DNA from: an uncultured Alphaproteobacteria bacterium
GTDB lineage: Bacteria; Pseudomonadota; Alphaproteobacteria; RF32; CAG-239
DNA length: 37,204 nt
Direction of reading: 5' to 3'
Assembly: GCA_900540425.1 (NCBI GenBank)
Contig: UQFU01000008.1
Location: 1 to 37,204, forward strand
Shown here: piece by piece, positions 7,325 to 15,052 of the stretch
How positions within the stretch are numbered: position 1 is the first letter of the stretch
How the letters are laid out: every line of letters starts with the position of its first letter
The notes under the pieces: model-generated
What the model was told of the DNA's origin: nothing
The model's database searches: none
What the model saw: only the letters and a program-made list of their open reading frames with translations
Program-made: the position numbers and the translations under genes

Positions 7325-8605
7325 TTGTCTTTAGGGATTTACATACACTGGCCGTATTGCCGCTCGAAATGTCCGTACTGCGATTTTTATAAGGAAATTC
7401 GCAAAGATGTGCCGCAGGAAGAAATTGTTGACGGTTATCTTGAGGATTTGGAGTTTTATCGGCAATATACCGGTGGCCGGCAGGTTTCCAGCATTTTTTT
7501 CGGCGGCGGGACGCCGTCGCTGATGGAACCCCGACAAGTCGGCCGTTTGATAGACTACATTAATTCAGTTTGGGGGCTGACGCCGGAAGCCGAGATTTCT
7601 CTGGAAGCGAATCCGAATTCGCATTATCCGCAGATGTTTGCAGATTTGCACCGGGCCGGAATTAACCGCCTTTCTTTGGGCGTTCAGGCGCTTAATGATG
7701 ACGATTTGCGCTTTTTGGGGCGGACGCACAATCTAAAGCAGGCTTATGCGGCAGTTGACGAGGTTTTGAAAAATTTTGACAATCATTCCATAGATTTGAT
7801 TTATGCCCGTCCGAACCAATCTCTTTCTTCTTGGGAGAAAGAGTTGAAGCAGGCTGCTGCAATGGGATTGAAGCATATTTCATTATATCAGCTGACTATT
7901 GAGGACGGGACGGTTTTTTCCCGCAAAGGGATAAAGCCTTTGGATGATGAGGCGGCTGCGGAAATGTATTTGGCGACGGAAAACCTGCTTCAGTCTTTTA
8001 ACTATCAGAAGTATGAGGTTTCCAATTATGCGCTTCCCGGTTTTGAGTCTCGGCATAATCTTCTTTATTGGACCGGTCAGGATTATATAGGGGTTGGTCC
8101 TTCGGCTCACGGGCGTTTAACGGTTTTTAACGGGGATCTAAAGCAGAATTCCGGTGCTCGAAACTCACGTACCGCTATGTACGCTCAAGTTTCTGCGCTC
8201 CGTGATTCCACTTTATCTCCCTCGTTAAAAGCCGTTAAATCGTGCTCTGACGACGACCTGGAGCAGAATTCCGGTGCTCGAAACTCACGTGCTCATGATA
8301 AATTAAAACAAAATCTCCCGGCTCCGGTTTTTTATGCGACGACGCATCGTTGCCGATTAGAAAAAATTTCGGCGGAGGAGCGGGCGGAGGAATTGTTGTT
8401 AATGGGGCTGCGGTTGGTATCCGGAATTGATAAAGCCGCGTTTGAAAAAAACTGCGGAATTCGTTTGGATGATTTTGTTAACCGCCGGTATTTGACCGAT
8501 TTGGCTGCAGGAGGCTGGCTGGAAGATTCTTCGCTGTTTCTGCGGGCAACAGCCAAAGGATTTCCGGTTCTTAATTTTTTGATTGAGCAGCTCGTCAATC
8601 GATGA
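7325..8605 (+). CDS. hemW: HemW heme chaperone / radical-SAM protein carrying an element insertion
   Basis: HemW is related to coproporphyrinogen dehydrogenase HemN but acts as a heme-binding chaperone. The radical-SAM cluster motif C-x3-C-x2-C is at residues 12-19 (YCRSKCPYC), and the HemW signature HNxxYW is at 244-249. The 426 residues exceed the usual 380 or so. The excess lies at about 270-325, between the AHGRLTV block and the LEKISAEERAEELLLMGLRL block, exactly where a palindromic repeat sits in the DNA. The frame stays open through it. The start is uncertain: TTG 7325 gives the right N-terminus, but GAGGG is very close to it. The gene follows hslU by 18 nt and overlaps the convergent gene by 11 nt. 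Confidence 0.92.
   Translation: MSLGIYIHWPYCRSKCPYCDFYKEIRKDVPQEEIVDGYLEDLEFYRQYTGGRQVSSIFFGGGTPSLMEPRQVGRLIDYINSVWGLTPEAEISLEANPNSHYPQMFADLHRAGINRLSLGVQALNDDDLRFLGRTHNLKQAYAAVDEVLKNFDNHSIDLIYARPNQSLSSWEKELKQAAAMGLKHISLYQLTIEDGTVFSRKGIKPLDDEAAAEMYLATENLLQSFNYQKYEVSNYALPGFESRHNLLYWTGQDYIGVGPSAHGRLTVFNGDLKQNSGARNSRTAMYAQVSALRDSTLSPSLKAVKSCSDDDLEQNSGARNSRAHDKLKQNLPAPVFYATTHRCRLEKISAEERAEELLLMGLRLVSGIDKAAFEKNCGIRLDDFVNRRYLTDLAAGGWLEDSSLFLRATAKGFPVLNFLIEQLVNR
8116..8239 (+). repeat. palindromic element copy B, inside hemW
   Basis: A 124-bp palindrome within the hemW reading frame. The outer arm TTTAACGGTTTTTAACG (8116-8132) pairs with 8223-8239 over 17 positions with a single G-T wobble. Middle arms (GGGATCTAAAG and GAATTCCGG with CCGTGATTC and CTTTATCTCCC) pair imperfectly. 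GAAACT pairs with AGTTTC next to the core (8167-8185), where GTAC faces GTAC. The left outer arm encodes LTVFNG, which continues the conserved HemW AHGR block and so appears to be native gene sequence. The right arm is then its inverted copy. Confidence 0.82.
8262..8290 (+). repeat. partial second copy of the element's left half in hemW
   Basis: Twenty-nine nucleotides identical to 8142-8170, repeated 120 nt downstream and ending at the ACGT of the core. The matching right half is missing. It makes the protein repeat the peptide D-L-(K/E)-Q-N-S-G-A-R-N-S-R. It may be a truncated second insertion or a tandem duplication. Confidence 0.85.
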
Positions 8606-9497
8606 TGCCGTAGTTGCCGTTGACCAGCATGAGCAGGGCAATGAGGAACAAAATATTGAATACTCCGGCTTTGAGCGAAAAATCATCGGGAATTTTGTTG
8701 TATTTATTCATTATTATTACAAAGAACGGAGCTGTCAGCAACAAGGCGGTAACGTATCCGGGGTTGGGCGCAATACGGAGGGCGAGCGTTTTGGCCGTAA
8801 TCAGGGCAGCGCTGAAGCTGACGATGTATATTCCGGCACGGACGGCCCGGGCAGAAAAGACGTTGGCGAAGTAATTTTTGAGATTGAGCTTTTCCTTGAT
8901 AACATACATATAAGAATTGTAAATACCGCTGACAAAGGTTGAGACGGTCAGATAATAGGTAATGGCCGACCAGGTGCTGGATCCGTGAATGGCAATGTCT
9001 TTGGTGATAATACTCATAAAAGCCAATGCTAGGATAACCGGCGCCATATAGATAGAAATTTCCCGGGTAATTTTGTCTTTGAGCATCCACCAATAACTGA
9101 TTGTAAATCCGAAAATGACTAAAATCAGGGTGATGAACACTGTTCCGTTTTGTAGAATTTTCAAAAATTCATGCGGGGTCATCAACCACCAAATGACAGT
9201 TGTCACCAAAGTTGTCAGAGCCATTATCCGCGATGTGGGGCCGGCACCGTATTGTGCGGTAGCAAAGAAGAGGTGCGAATCGTAAAATCCGATCAGCCAT
9301 CCTTGAATAATCAGCAGTCCCCAGTAGTATATGCTGGTTGGCAGCGGGAACAAAAATGTAAAGGGAAAGAAGATTGCGGCAATGCCGAAGCCTCGCCAGA
9401 TGCCTAAGAGATAACCGTTCATTTTATATTTTTGGTTAACCAGCGTGTATAAGGCGGTAAAGAATCCGTATAAAAGTCCGTTCAGAATCCAAATCAC
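8595..9497 (-). CDS. polytopic membrane protein, EamA/DMT-like
   Basis: A 300-residue protein with about ten hydrophobic helices, short loops and little else. The pattern (paired five-helix halves, small residues and aromatic residues in the helices) resembles drug/metabolite transporters of the EamA type, but I see no decisive motif. Substrate is unknown. The start is GTG 9497, with an AGAG-rich ribosome-binding region upstream on its strand. It converges on hemW with an 11-nt overlap and lies downstream of the DUF21/CBS gene, separated by about 75 nt. It is probably an inner-membrane transporter. Confidence 0.7.
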   Translation of the reverse strand: MIWILNGLLYGFFTALYTLVNQKYKMNGYLLGIWRGFGIAAIFFPFTFLFPLPTSIYYWGLLIIQGWLIGFYDSHLFFATAQYGAGPTSRIMALTTLVTTVIWWLMTPHEFLKILQNGTVFITLILVIFGFTISYWWMLKDKITREISIYMAPVILALAFMSIITKDIAIHGSSTWSAITYYLTVSTFVSGIYNSYMYVIKEKLNLKNYFANVFSARAVRAGIYIVSFSAALITAKTLALRIAPNPGYVTALLLTAPFFVIIMNKYNKIPDDFSLKAGVFNILFLIALLMLVNGNYGIID

Positions 9498-9573
9498 AGG
9501 TTTTCTCTTTAATCAGATTGGAGCCATGGTGATTAAGATTTAATGCTTTTTCCAAAGTTTTAAATAGCCGTTT

Positions 9574-10860
9574 TCAGCTTTTGTCCGCGGGCAGCTTTTC
9601 TTCGGGAAGAGGAGTGATTTTTATTTGGCAGATCTGGTTTTTGTGCCGTTTGACAATTTCAAAACGGAAATTCCCAAATTCAAATTTTTGTCCGGTTTCG
9701 GGAATGCTGCGGGTAGCGTCAAGCAAATATCCGGCAATGGTTACAGCGTTCTCGTCGCTGAAATTCCAGCCAAAACGACGGTTTAGATCCCGCAGCGGCA
9801 CTTGTCCGTCAACAATATAGCTGTCGCCACCGGTTTTGCGGATGCCCATAATATCCAGCGACATAATGTCACATTCGTCGTTGATATCGCCAACAATTTC
9901 TTCAAGAATGTCTTCCAAGGTTACAATTCCCTGCAAATCGCCATACTCGTCGACAACAACGGCAAAATGTTCGCGACGAGCCCGAAACATTTGCAGTTGC
10001 TGCAGCAGGGTCGTATTATCGGGAATAAACCAGGGGGCATACATAATTTCGCGGACATTAAGTTCCGAGTAGTTTCCGCAGCAGTCGATAGCGGCGCGAA
10101 GCAGGGCTTTTACCCTGATAATGCCGATAATGTTTTCCGGTTTGTCTTCGTAAACCGGAATACGGGAGAATGGGCTGTCTTTGACTTTGTTGATAATTTC
10201 TCCGGCAGGCAAACTGATGTCAACCGAAAAAAGGTTGCGGCGGTGGTTCATGACGTCATAAACCGTGACTTCGGACAGGTCGAGTACACCTTTGAGCATT
10301 TCTTTTTCCTGGCATCCTTCAGAATCGGGGTGCATGTAAACAGCGCCGCGAATTTCAGCCAAGCTTGAATTTTTGCTGCGGTTTTCCGGTTTGTTCAATC
10401 CAAAGACCTGAAAAGTGACGTTGACGATTTTTTGGAGAATATAGGTCAGCGGGAAAAATAATTTAACCGAAAAATCTATCAGCGGCGCCATAGACAAAGC
10501 AACGTTGTCGGCATGCCGGACGGCATAAGATTTAGGCAGCATGTCGGTATAAATCAGGACCAAAATCGTCATGATAATGGTGGCATAGGCTACGCCTTCA
10601 GAACCGAAAAGGCTGATAAGGATACTGGTGGAGAGGGCGGTTGCCAGGGTATTGCTGAGATTAGAGCCGAGCAGCGTTGTGATAATCAGGCTGTCTTTGT
10701 GCCGAAAGAGGCGGTTGATAGTTTGGGCCCGCCGGTTGTTGCCATTTTTTTCGAGGTCATGCATAATTGCCGGTGAGGCGCCGGTCATGGCTGTTTCGGT
10801 TCCGGAGAAAAATGCGGAAAGAATCAGCAAAAAAACAACGGCGATAATGGCAATAATCAT
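9574..10860 (-). CDS. HlyC/CorC (CNNM) family protein with DUF21 and CBS domains
   Basis: A 428-residue protein of the CNNM/CorC family, commonly linked to magnesium or cobalt transport or resistance. The N-terminal DUF21 membrane domain (about 1-165) contains FFSGTETAMTGAS and the LLGSNLSNTLATAL and DMLPKSYAVRHAD segments. A CBS pair follows (about 185-320, with DVMNHRRNLFSVD and the FAVVVDEYGDLQGIVTLEDILEEIVGDI signature). A C-terminal CorC/HlyC domain (about 335-415, DGQVPLRDLNRRFGW) closes the protein. Its AAGGAT ribosome-binding site overlaps the end of aroK, five bases upstream, so the two are translated from one message. Confidence 0.9.
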   Translation of the reverse strand: MIIAIIAVVFLLILSAFFSGTETAMTGASPAIMHDLEKNGNNRRAQTINRLFRHKDSLIITTLLGSNLSNTLATALSTSILISLFGSEGVAYATIIMTILVLIYTDMLPKSYAVRHADNVALSMAPLIDFSVKLFFPLTYILQKIVNVTFQVFGLNKPENRSKNSSLAEIRGAVYMHPDSEGCQEKEMLKGVLDLSEVTVYDVMNHRRNLFSVDISLPAGEIINKVKDSPFSRIPVYEDKPENIIGIIRVKALLRAAIDCCGNYSELNVREIMYAPWFIPDNTTLLQQLQMFRARREHFAVVVDEYGDLQGIVTLEDILEEIVGDINDECDIMSLDIMGIRKTGGDSYIVDGQVPLRDLNRRFGWNFSDENAVTIAGYLLDATRSIPETGQKFEFGNFRFEIVKRHKNQICQIKITPLPEEKLPADKS

Positions 10861-10865
10861 GGGTC

Positions 10866-11408
10866 TTATCCTTGCGGGTTAAAACGGCGTATGGCTTCAA
10901 CGACGCGTTCGACAGTCATATCGACCTGTTCTTCGCGGGTTTCAACGATAATGTCGGCTTCCTGATAGTAGGGGTATTCGTCATGAATATATTTTTCGAG
11001 TTTGTCTTTGAGGTGATTGTCGCTGCCGATCAAAAACGGACGGTGTTTGCGTCCGGCCGTGCGGTGATAGAGAATATCAATATCGGCCTTGAGCCAAACG
11101 GTAAGGGCGTGTTGTTTGGCCAAAGCGCGCGTCTGTTCGGCAACAAAAGAGCCGCCGCCGGAGGCCAAAACGCAGGGGCTGCCCTGCAACAGACGTTTCA
11201 TAACCCGTTCTTCACCGGCCCGGAATTCTTTTTCGCCGAAGCATTTTAAAACGTCTACCAGCGAGAGGCCGGCCGCTTTTTCAACTTCCTGATCGCCATC
11301 GACAAAAGGCAGGTTAAGTTTTTTGGCCAGCCGTTTGCCGACGCTGGTTTTGCCGCTTCCCATCAGTCCGACCAGCAAAATTATTTTATCAATCTTGTTC
11401 AGATTCAT
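10866..11408 (-). CDS. aroK: shikimate kinase
   Basis: This enzyme phosphorylates shikimate with ATP in the pathway to chorismate and aromatic amino acids. The 180-residue protein has the P-loop GLMGSGKT (14-21), the shikimate-binding DGDQEVEKAAG motif, FRAGEERV (arginine that contacts shikimate), the glycine-rich ASGGGSF and the RKHRPFL lid. Length is normal. In many alphaproteobacteria aroB (3-dehydroquinate synthase) follows and then the CorC gene. Here aroK is followed directly by the CorC-type gene. Confidence 0.95.
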   Translation of the reverse strand: MNLNKIDKIILLVGLMGSGKTSVGKRLAKKLNLPFVDGDQEVEKAAGLSLVDVLKCFGEKEFRAGEERVMKRLLQGSPCVLASGGGSFVAEQTRALAKQHALTVWLKADIDILYHRTAGRKHRPFLIGSDNHLKDKLEKYIHDEYPYYQEADIIVETREEQVDMTVERVVEAIRRFNPQG

Positions 11409-11487
11409 TTTTTTAATGTTTCTTTCAATTATTTATGTTACATCTTACGTAAAAGTAATCAATATATTGTTAACAAAGGTATATAAC

Positions 11488-11631
11488 ATGAGACAGAAAA
11501 AATCAAAAACAATCTTTTATGTTGTTGCAGTTCTGATTATTGCGGTTTTGGGATATGTTCTGACCCGGGAAGTGCCGATGAGCGTTGAGCATGTCGAACA
11601 GCCTTTGGAAAATAATTTCAGCAATGATTGA
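11488..11631 (+). CDS. small single-pass membrane protein upstream of xerD
   Basis: A 47-residue protein with a basic start (MRQKKSK), one hydrophobic helix (TIFYVVAVLIIAVLGYVL, residues 8-25) and a short acidic tail, so probably inserted with the tail outside the cytoplasm. ATG 11488 follows AAAGG at 11475-11479 with good spacing. A longer upstream reading has no such site and crosses the aroK start. Its last codons overlap the xerD start by 8 nt, which suggests coupled translation. Family not recognised. Confidence 0.6.
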   Translation: MRQKKSKTIFYVVAVLIIAVLGYVLTREVPMSVEHVEQPLENNFSND

Positions 11632-12541
11632 GCGGCTGGTTACCGAATTTTTAGAAATGATGACCGCGGAGAAGGGGGCTTCTCCGAATACGGTTGACGC
11701 TTATCGGCGGGATGTGGAGCAATTTTTTGAGATATGTCCGGTCAAAGACGTGGCGGCAATCGGCAAAAAAGATCTTTCGGGCTATTTGCGGGCTTTGTCA
11801 GATGAAAAAGTTTATGCAACCCGTTCAGTTTGCCGCAAGATTTCGACAATACGCGAGTTTTTTAAATTTTTATACACGGAAAAGCTGATAGCTGACAATC
11901 CGGCGATGTATCTGCTGCCCCCCCGCAGGGAAAAGCCTTTGCCGAAATTTCTGGCGGAAGACGAGGTGCGGCGAATGATCGCTCTGGCATCGGAAAGCTC
12001 CAAGCCGGCGCTAAAGCGAATCGGAGCGATGCTGACTTTGATGTATGCCTGCGGCTTGCGGGTTTCGGAGCTGGTCAGTCTTTCCGAACATTGCATTAAT
12101 TTTGAAAAAAAACAGATTTTAGTTCGCGGAAAAGGCAGCAAGGAGCGGATGATTCCGGTTGCCGACAAGGCATTCCGCCAGAAAAGCGAGTTTTATGATT
12201 ATGGGGATTTTTTTTTGACCGGCGCCCGCCGTTCGATTTGGCTTTTTCCTTCTGCTTCCAAAAGCGGACATCTGACCCGGGACGCCTTTTATAAGGAGGT
12301 TAAAAAGCTGGCGGTTTTGGCCGGGCTTGATCCTGCGCGGGTATCTCCCCATGTTTTACGTCACTCTTTTGCAACTTATCTGCTTAATCATGGGGTAGAT
12401 TTGCGGGCGGTGCAAAAAATGTTGGGGCATGCCGATATTTCTACAACTGAAATTTATACGCACATAACTTCTGAAAAGTTGATGGAAGAAGTGCGGACGA
12501 GACATCCTCTGGCGCGAATCAGCGCTCTCCGCGAGTCTTGA
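11624..12541 (+). CDS. xerD: site-specific tyrosine recombinase XerD
   Basis: XerD, with XerC, resolves chromosome dimers at dif at the septum. The 305-residue protein has the N-terminal SAM-like core-binding domain (about 1-90, SPNTVDAYRRDVEQF) and a catalytic domain with all tyrosine-recombinase residues: Arg in CGLRVSEL (about 146), Lys in VRGKGSKER (about 170), H-x-x-R in HVLRHSF (about 243-246), His in LGHADIST and Tyr in IYTHI (about 278). The HxLRHSFATYLLNHGVDLRAVQKMLGH run is closer to XerD than to XerC. It pairs functionally with ftsK further along this window. The 3' end overlaps the convergent kinase gene by 23 nt. Confidence 0.93.
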   Translation: MIERLVTEFLEMMTAEKGASPNTVDAYRRDVEQFFEICPVKDVAAIGKKDLSGYLRALSDEKVYATRSVCRKISTIREFFKFLYTEKLIADNPAMYLLPPRREKPLPKFLAEDEVRRMIALASESSKPALKRIGAMLTLMYACGLRVSELVSLSEHCINFEKKQILVRGKGSKERMIPVADKAFRQKSEFYDYGDFFLTGARRSIWLFPSASKSGHLTRDAFYKEVKKLAVLAGLDPARVSPHVLRHSFATYLLNHGVDLRAVQKMLGHADISTTEIYTHITSEKLMEEVRTRHPLARISALRES

Positions 12542-13328
12542 AGTTGTCTAGCAGCGTGCGAATCAGAGTGGTGCTGCGTTCGGGATCCAGTTGCTGGAAC
12601 TTTTCTTTGTTTAGCCAGACTTTTTCTTCGGCTTTTTTGGCTTTGCGTCCGTTTATGCGTTCGTAGACCGGAACCAGAAGTTTGCGGGTTTTGCGGTTTT
12701 TGAGTGAAAACTTCAGCCAGGCGGGGTAATCGTTGAAAACAAAATAGTTGTCTTCGTGCATTAAAAAAATCAGGTTATGCGCCGGTTTGGAGCTTTTGGG
12801 CGATGAGGTGCCCGAGTTATCAAAAACCGCGGAAATATCGCTTATTTTCAATAGTTCGGGAAAAGTTTGGATAATCTTTTCATAACGTCGCTCCTGTACT
12901 TCCGGCGGAACATCGTGCCCGCCGTGTTCAACCCGGTGTATAACGCGGGCACGGGCCAGTTTTTTGGGCAGATTGATGAAAATCGTAATCACCTTGAAAC
13001 CGGCGTCTTTGGCATCTTTAATCAGGCGGAGAACGTTTTTGCCGGAACTGGTGGTTTCGTAAATGAAACTGTCCTGCTTATAAATTTTGTGATTAATCAG
13101 GTTGAGGGCAATTCGCCCGGCATGAATGATAAATTCGTTAGAATCGGTTTTTCCGCTGATGCGGGCGAGGTCTTTGCCGATTAAGTCCGAGTTTATAAAA
13201 GTTGCTTTTTGAAACATCGGGTCATTTTTGAGAATCTGGTCATAAAAGGTAGTTTTCCCGGATCCGTTCGGGCCGGCGAGAATGACGCACCAAGGCTGTT
13301 TGGCGTTGATTGTAGAAGACGCTTTCAT
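12519..13328 (-). CDS. Zeta-toxin-like P-loop kinase
   Basis: A 269-residue P-loop kinase of the Zeta toxin / AAA_33 group. ILAGPNGSGKTT (residues 16-27) is the Walker A loop of this group. FINSDLIGKDLAR supplies the sugar-nucleotide-binding Asp region. FIYETTSSGKNVLRLIKDAKDAGF and NLPKKLARARVIHRVEHGGHDVP are typical of Zeta-like proteins. Zeta toxins phosphorylate UDP-N-acetylglucosamine and block wall synthesis; related chromosomal kinases can have other substrates. The start codon overlaps the stop of a 59-aa ORF (ATGA), the usual architecture for antitoxin-toxin pairs. The C-terminal 80 residues are basic. Toxicity is inferred. Confidence 0.82.
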   Translation of the reverse strand: MKASSTINAKQPWCVILAGPNGSGKTTFYDQILKNDPMFQKATFINSDLIGKDLARISGKTDSNEFIIHAGRIALNLINHKIYKQDSFIYETTSSGKNVLRLIKDAKDAGFKVITIFINLPKKLARARVIHRVEHGGHDVPPEVQERRYEKIIQTFPELLKISDISAVFDNSGTSSPKSSKPAHNLIFLMHEDNYFVFNDYPAWLKFSLKNRKTRKLLVPVYERINGRKAKKAEEKVWLNKEKFQQLDPERSTTLIRTLLDNFKTRGER

Positions 13329-13504
13329 TCTTTTAATTCCCTGACAATTTTAAGTTCGTTGTTTTTATCAAAATCAACGGCGAATTTCCGACCGTCGGCA
13401 TCTTCTCTGATTAAGGTTCCGTTTTCTTCGTAATAGAGGGGATATTGTTCTATGCGTATTTTTCCGCTGCAGCGGGATAAGCGCCGCTTTAAGTATTCAA
13501 ACAT
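13325..13504 (-). CDS. 59-aa protein upstream of Zeta-like kinase, candidate antitoxin
   Basis: A small ORF whose TGA overlaps the ATG of the kinase gene (ATGA). The protein begins MFEYLKRRLSRCSGK, then runs RIEQYPLYYEENGTLIRED, and ends KNNELKIVRELKE, with a basic N-terminus and an acidic, beta-like remainder. It has a good AAGGAT ribosome-binding site (13511-13516 on the opposite strand) about 6 nt before the start. Coupled translation with the kinase is expected. No family is recognised, and it is not like the known Epsilon or PezA antitoxins. Calling it an antitoxin rests on position and size alone. Confidence 0.62.
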   Translation of the reverse strand: MFEYLKRRLSRCSGKIRIEQYPLYYEENGTLIREDADGRKFAVDFDKNNELKIVRELKE

Positions 13505-13567
13505 TTTTTTATCCTTGATTTTTAACCGAGTTTAACTGAAAACGCCGGCGTTTTCAAGTATTGATTC

Positions 13568-13596
13568 AAAAAAAGAAGCCGCGATTGCGCGGCTTC
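13568..13596 (-). terminator. intrinsic terminator (minus strand)
   Basis: Stem GAAGCCGCG (13575-13583) / CGCGGCTTC (13588-13596) with a 4-nt loop. On the minus strand it is followed by seven T's. It ends the duplicated-domain gene at 13616-14098. Confidence 0.88.
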
Positions 13597-13615
13597 GGTA
13601 ATTGTGAAGATAAGG

Positions 13616-14098
13616 TTATTCGGCAATTGTGATTTCAGAGTATGTTTCAATTCTCGGAGTAGAACCGTCTACCGGAACAACGAACATATACTTTTTGTCG
13701 CTGTTATATGCGATAAAAGCGGAGAACGTGTTTCCTTCGCGGATTTTTATCAGGTGCTTTTTGAAACGGTATCCGTCAAAAGCTGGCGCTGCAGGGTTGA
13801 TTGCCCGTGCCAGGGAACCGAATTCAAAAACGAAAGCTTTGACGGCTTCGTCCGCAGAACGAATTTCCTGTACGATTTTTACGTTTTCGTATTTTTCAAT
13901 ACAGGGTTTTTCTTCCGTGTGGAAGGGAACAATGTACATGGTTTCGCGCTTATCATCCGGTAAAACATAAGCCAAATATTCGCGTCCCGGCGTTTGGATA
14001 AAACGTTTTTTAAACTCGCCCTTGACTTCGCCAATTAAACCGGCAAACTTTGCATTGAAAACTTCTAAAGCTTCAGATGCAGAATTAATCTTCTTCAT
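13616..14098 (-). CDS. hypothetical protein made of two tandem repeats
   Basis: A 160-residue soluble protein with clear internal duplication. Unit 1 (about residues 6-79) and unit 2 (about 80-160) align along their length: SASEALEVF with SADEAVKAF, FKKRFI with FKKHLI, YLAYVLPDDKRETMYIVPF with FSAFIAYNSDKKYMFVVPV, and PCIEKYENVKIV with PRIETYSEITIA. Each unit would be one helix plus a small sheet. No signal peptide is seen and the family is not recognised. There is no obvious Shine-Dalgarno; the upstream 100 nt are very AT-rich and contain a TATAAT-like box on the minus strand. A terminator follows, so it is monocistronic. Confidence 0.7.
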   Translation of the reverse strand: MKKINSASEALEVFNAKFAGLIGEVKGEFKKRFIQTPGREYLAYVLPDDKRETMYIVPFHTEEKPCIEKYENVKIVQEIRSADEAVKAFVFEFGSLARAINPAAPAFDGYRFKKHLIKIREGNTFSAFIAYNSDKKYMFVVPVDGSTPRIETYSEITIAE

Positions 14099-14200
14099 AT
14101 GAATAAAAATTTAGAAATAAAAATTAAATACTATAATGTTTAGGAAAATTGAGGCTATTGTATTATAAATTTTTTAAGAATCAAGCATCTTTTGCAGGAT

Positions 14201-15052
14201 TCAAATTAATTTTGCCAAATCCAGGTACTGCCGGGGAGTAATTTGTTCGGCGCGGAAGGTTGCGGGAATTTCAAGCATTGCCAGTTTTTGTTCCAGTTGC
14301 GGTATGCTTTTGAGGCTTTGGCGAATCATTTTTCGTCTTTGTCCGAAGGCCAAAGACGTAAGCTTTTCAACATTTTTCAAAATTTCGGGATTGATTTCTT
14401 CCGGCAAGGGACGAAAAAGCAAAACGGTTGACCAGATTTTAGGAGCGGGAACAAAACAATTCGGATTAAGGTCAAACAGGCGGTCAATTCGGCAAAGAAG
14501 TCGGGCAAAGACGGAGATGCGCCCGTAGTTTTTGTTGCCCGGCTCAGCAGTAATCCGATCGGCTACTTCTTTTTGGAACATTAAGGTCAGACTGGCAAAG
14601 TTTTTGATTTGTTTCAACCAGCCGGTCAGCAACGGTACGGAGATGTTGTAGGGCAAATTGCTGACAATATGCCGCGGTTCGTTTCCCATTTTGCCAAAGT
14701 CGGCTTGCAGGGCGTCGCCGTTTATGATGTGCAACCGTTCAGGAGCAAGGGTTTTGAGTTCTTCCATAATGGCTATACAGCGGTCGTCCATTTCCACAAC
14801 GGTCAGGTTTTTGGGGGCGGCACGGAGAATGGAACGGGTCAGTCCGCCGGGGCCGGGGCCGATTTCAAAGACTTCGGCATTGCGAAAATCAGGCAGATTT
14901 TGTTTTTCTAGAGAAAGCCGGATGATTTTGTCTGTAATGTTACGGTCGAGCAGAAAATTCTGCCCGAGAGCTTTTTTGGCCATCAGCCCGCGGGTTTCGA
15001 CCGTTTCCCGCAGGGAGGGGAGCGAATCTATCAGCGTTTGCAGTCCGGTCAT
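14201..15052 (-). CDS. rsmA: 16S rRNA (adenine1518-N6/adenine1519-N6) dimethyltransferase
   Basis: RsmA (KsgA) dimethylates two adjacent adenines near the 3' end of 16S rRNA late in small-subunit assembly. The 283-residue protein has the KKALGQNFLLD start motif (26-36), the SAM-binding VFEIGPGPGGLT (61-72), the acidic VVEMDDR and the catalytic NLPYNIS (132-138), then the FQKEVADRI and YGRISVFA blocks. Length is normal. The ATG follows the surA TAA with no gap, so it is the last gene of the lptF-lptD-surA-rsmA operon. The usual pdxA between surA and rsmA is absent. Confidence 0.96.
   Translation of the reverse strand: MTGLQTLIDSLPSLRETVETRGLMAKKALGQNFLLDRNITDKIIRLSLEKQNLPDFRNAEVFEIGPGPGGLTRSILRAAPKNLTVVEMDDRCIAIMEELKTLAPERLHIINGDALQADFGKMGNEPRHIVSNLPYNISVPLLTGWLKQIKNFASLTLMFQKEVADRITAEPGNKNYGRISVFARLLCRIDRLFDLNPNCFVPAPKIWSTVLLFRPLPEEINPEILKNVEKLTSLAFGQRRKMIRQSLKSIPQLEQKLAMLEIPATFRAEQITPRQYLDLAKLI

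Noticed and set aside
11445..11476. TTACGTAA and TTGTTAACAA palindromes between aroK and the small xerD-upstream gene
   Set aside because: Short palindromes in AT-rich DNA are expected by chance; there is no second copy or link to a known operator.
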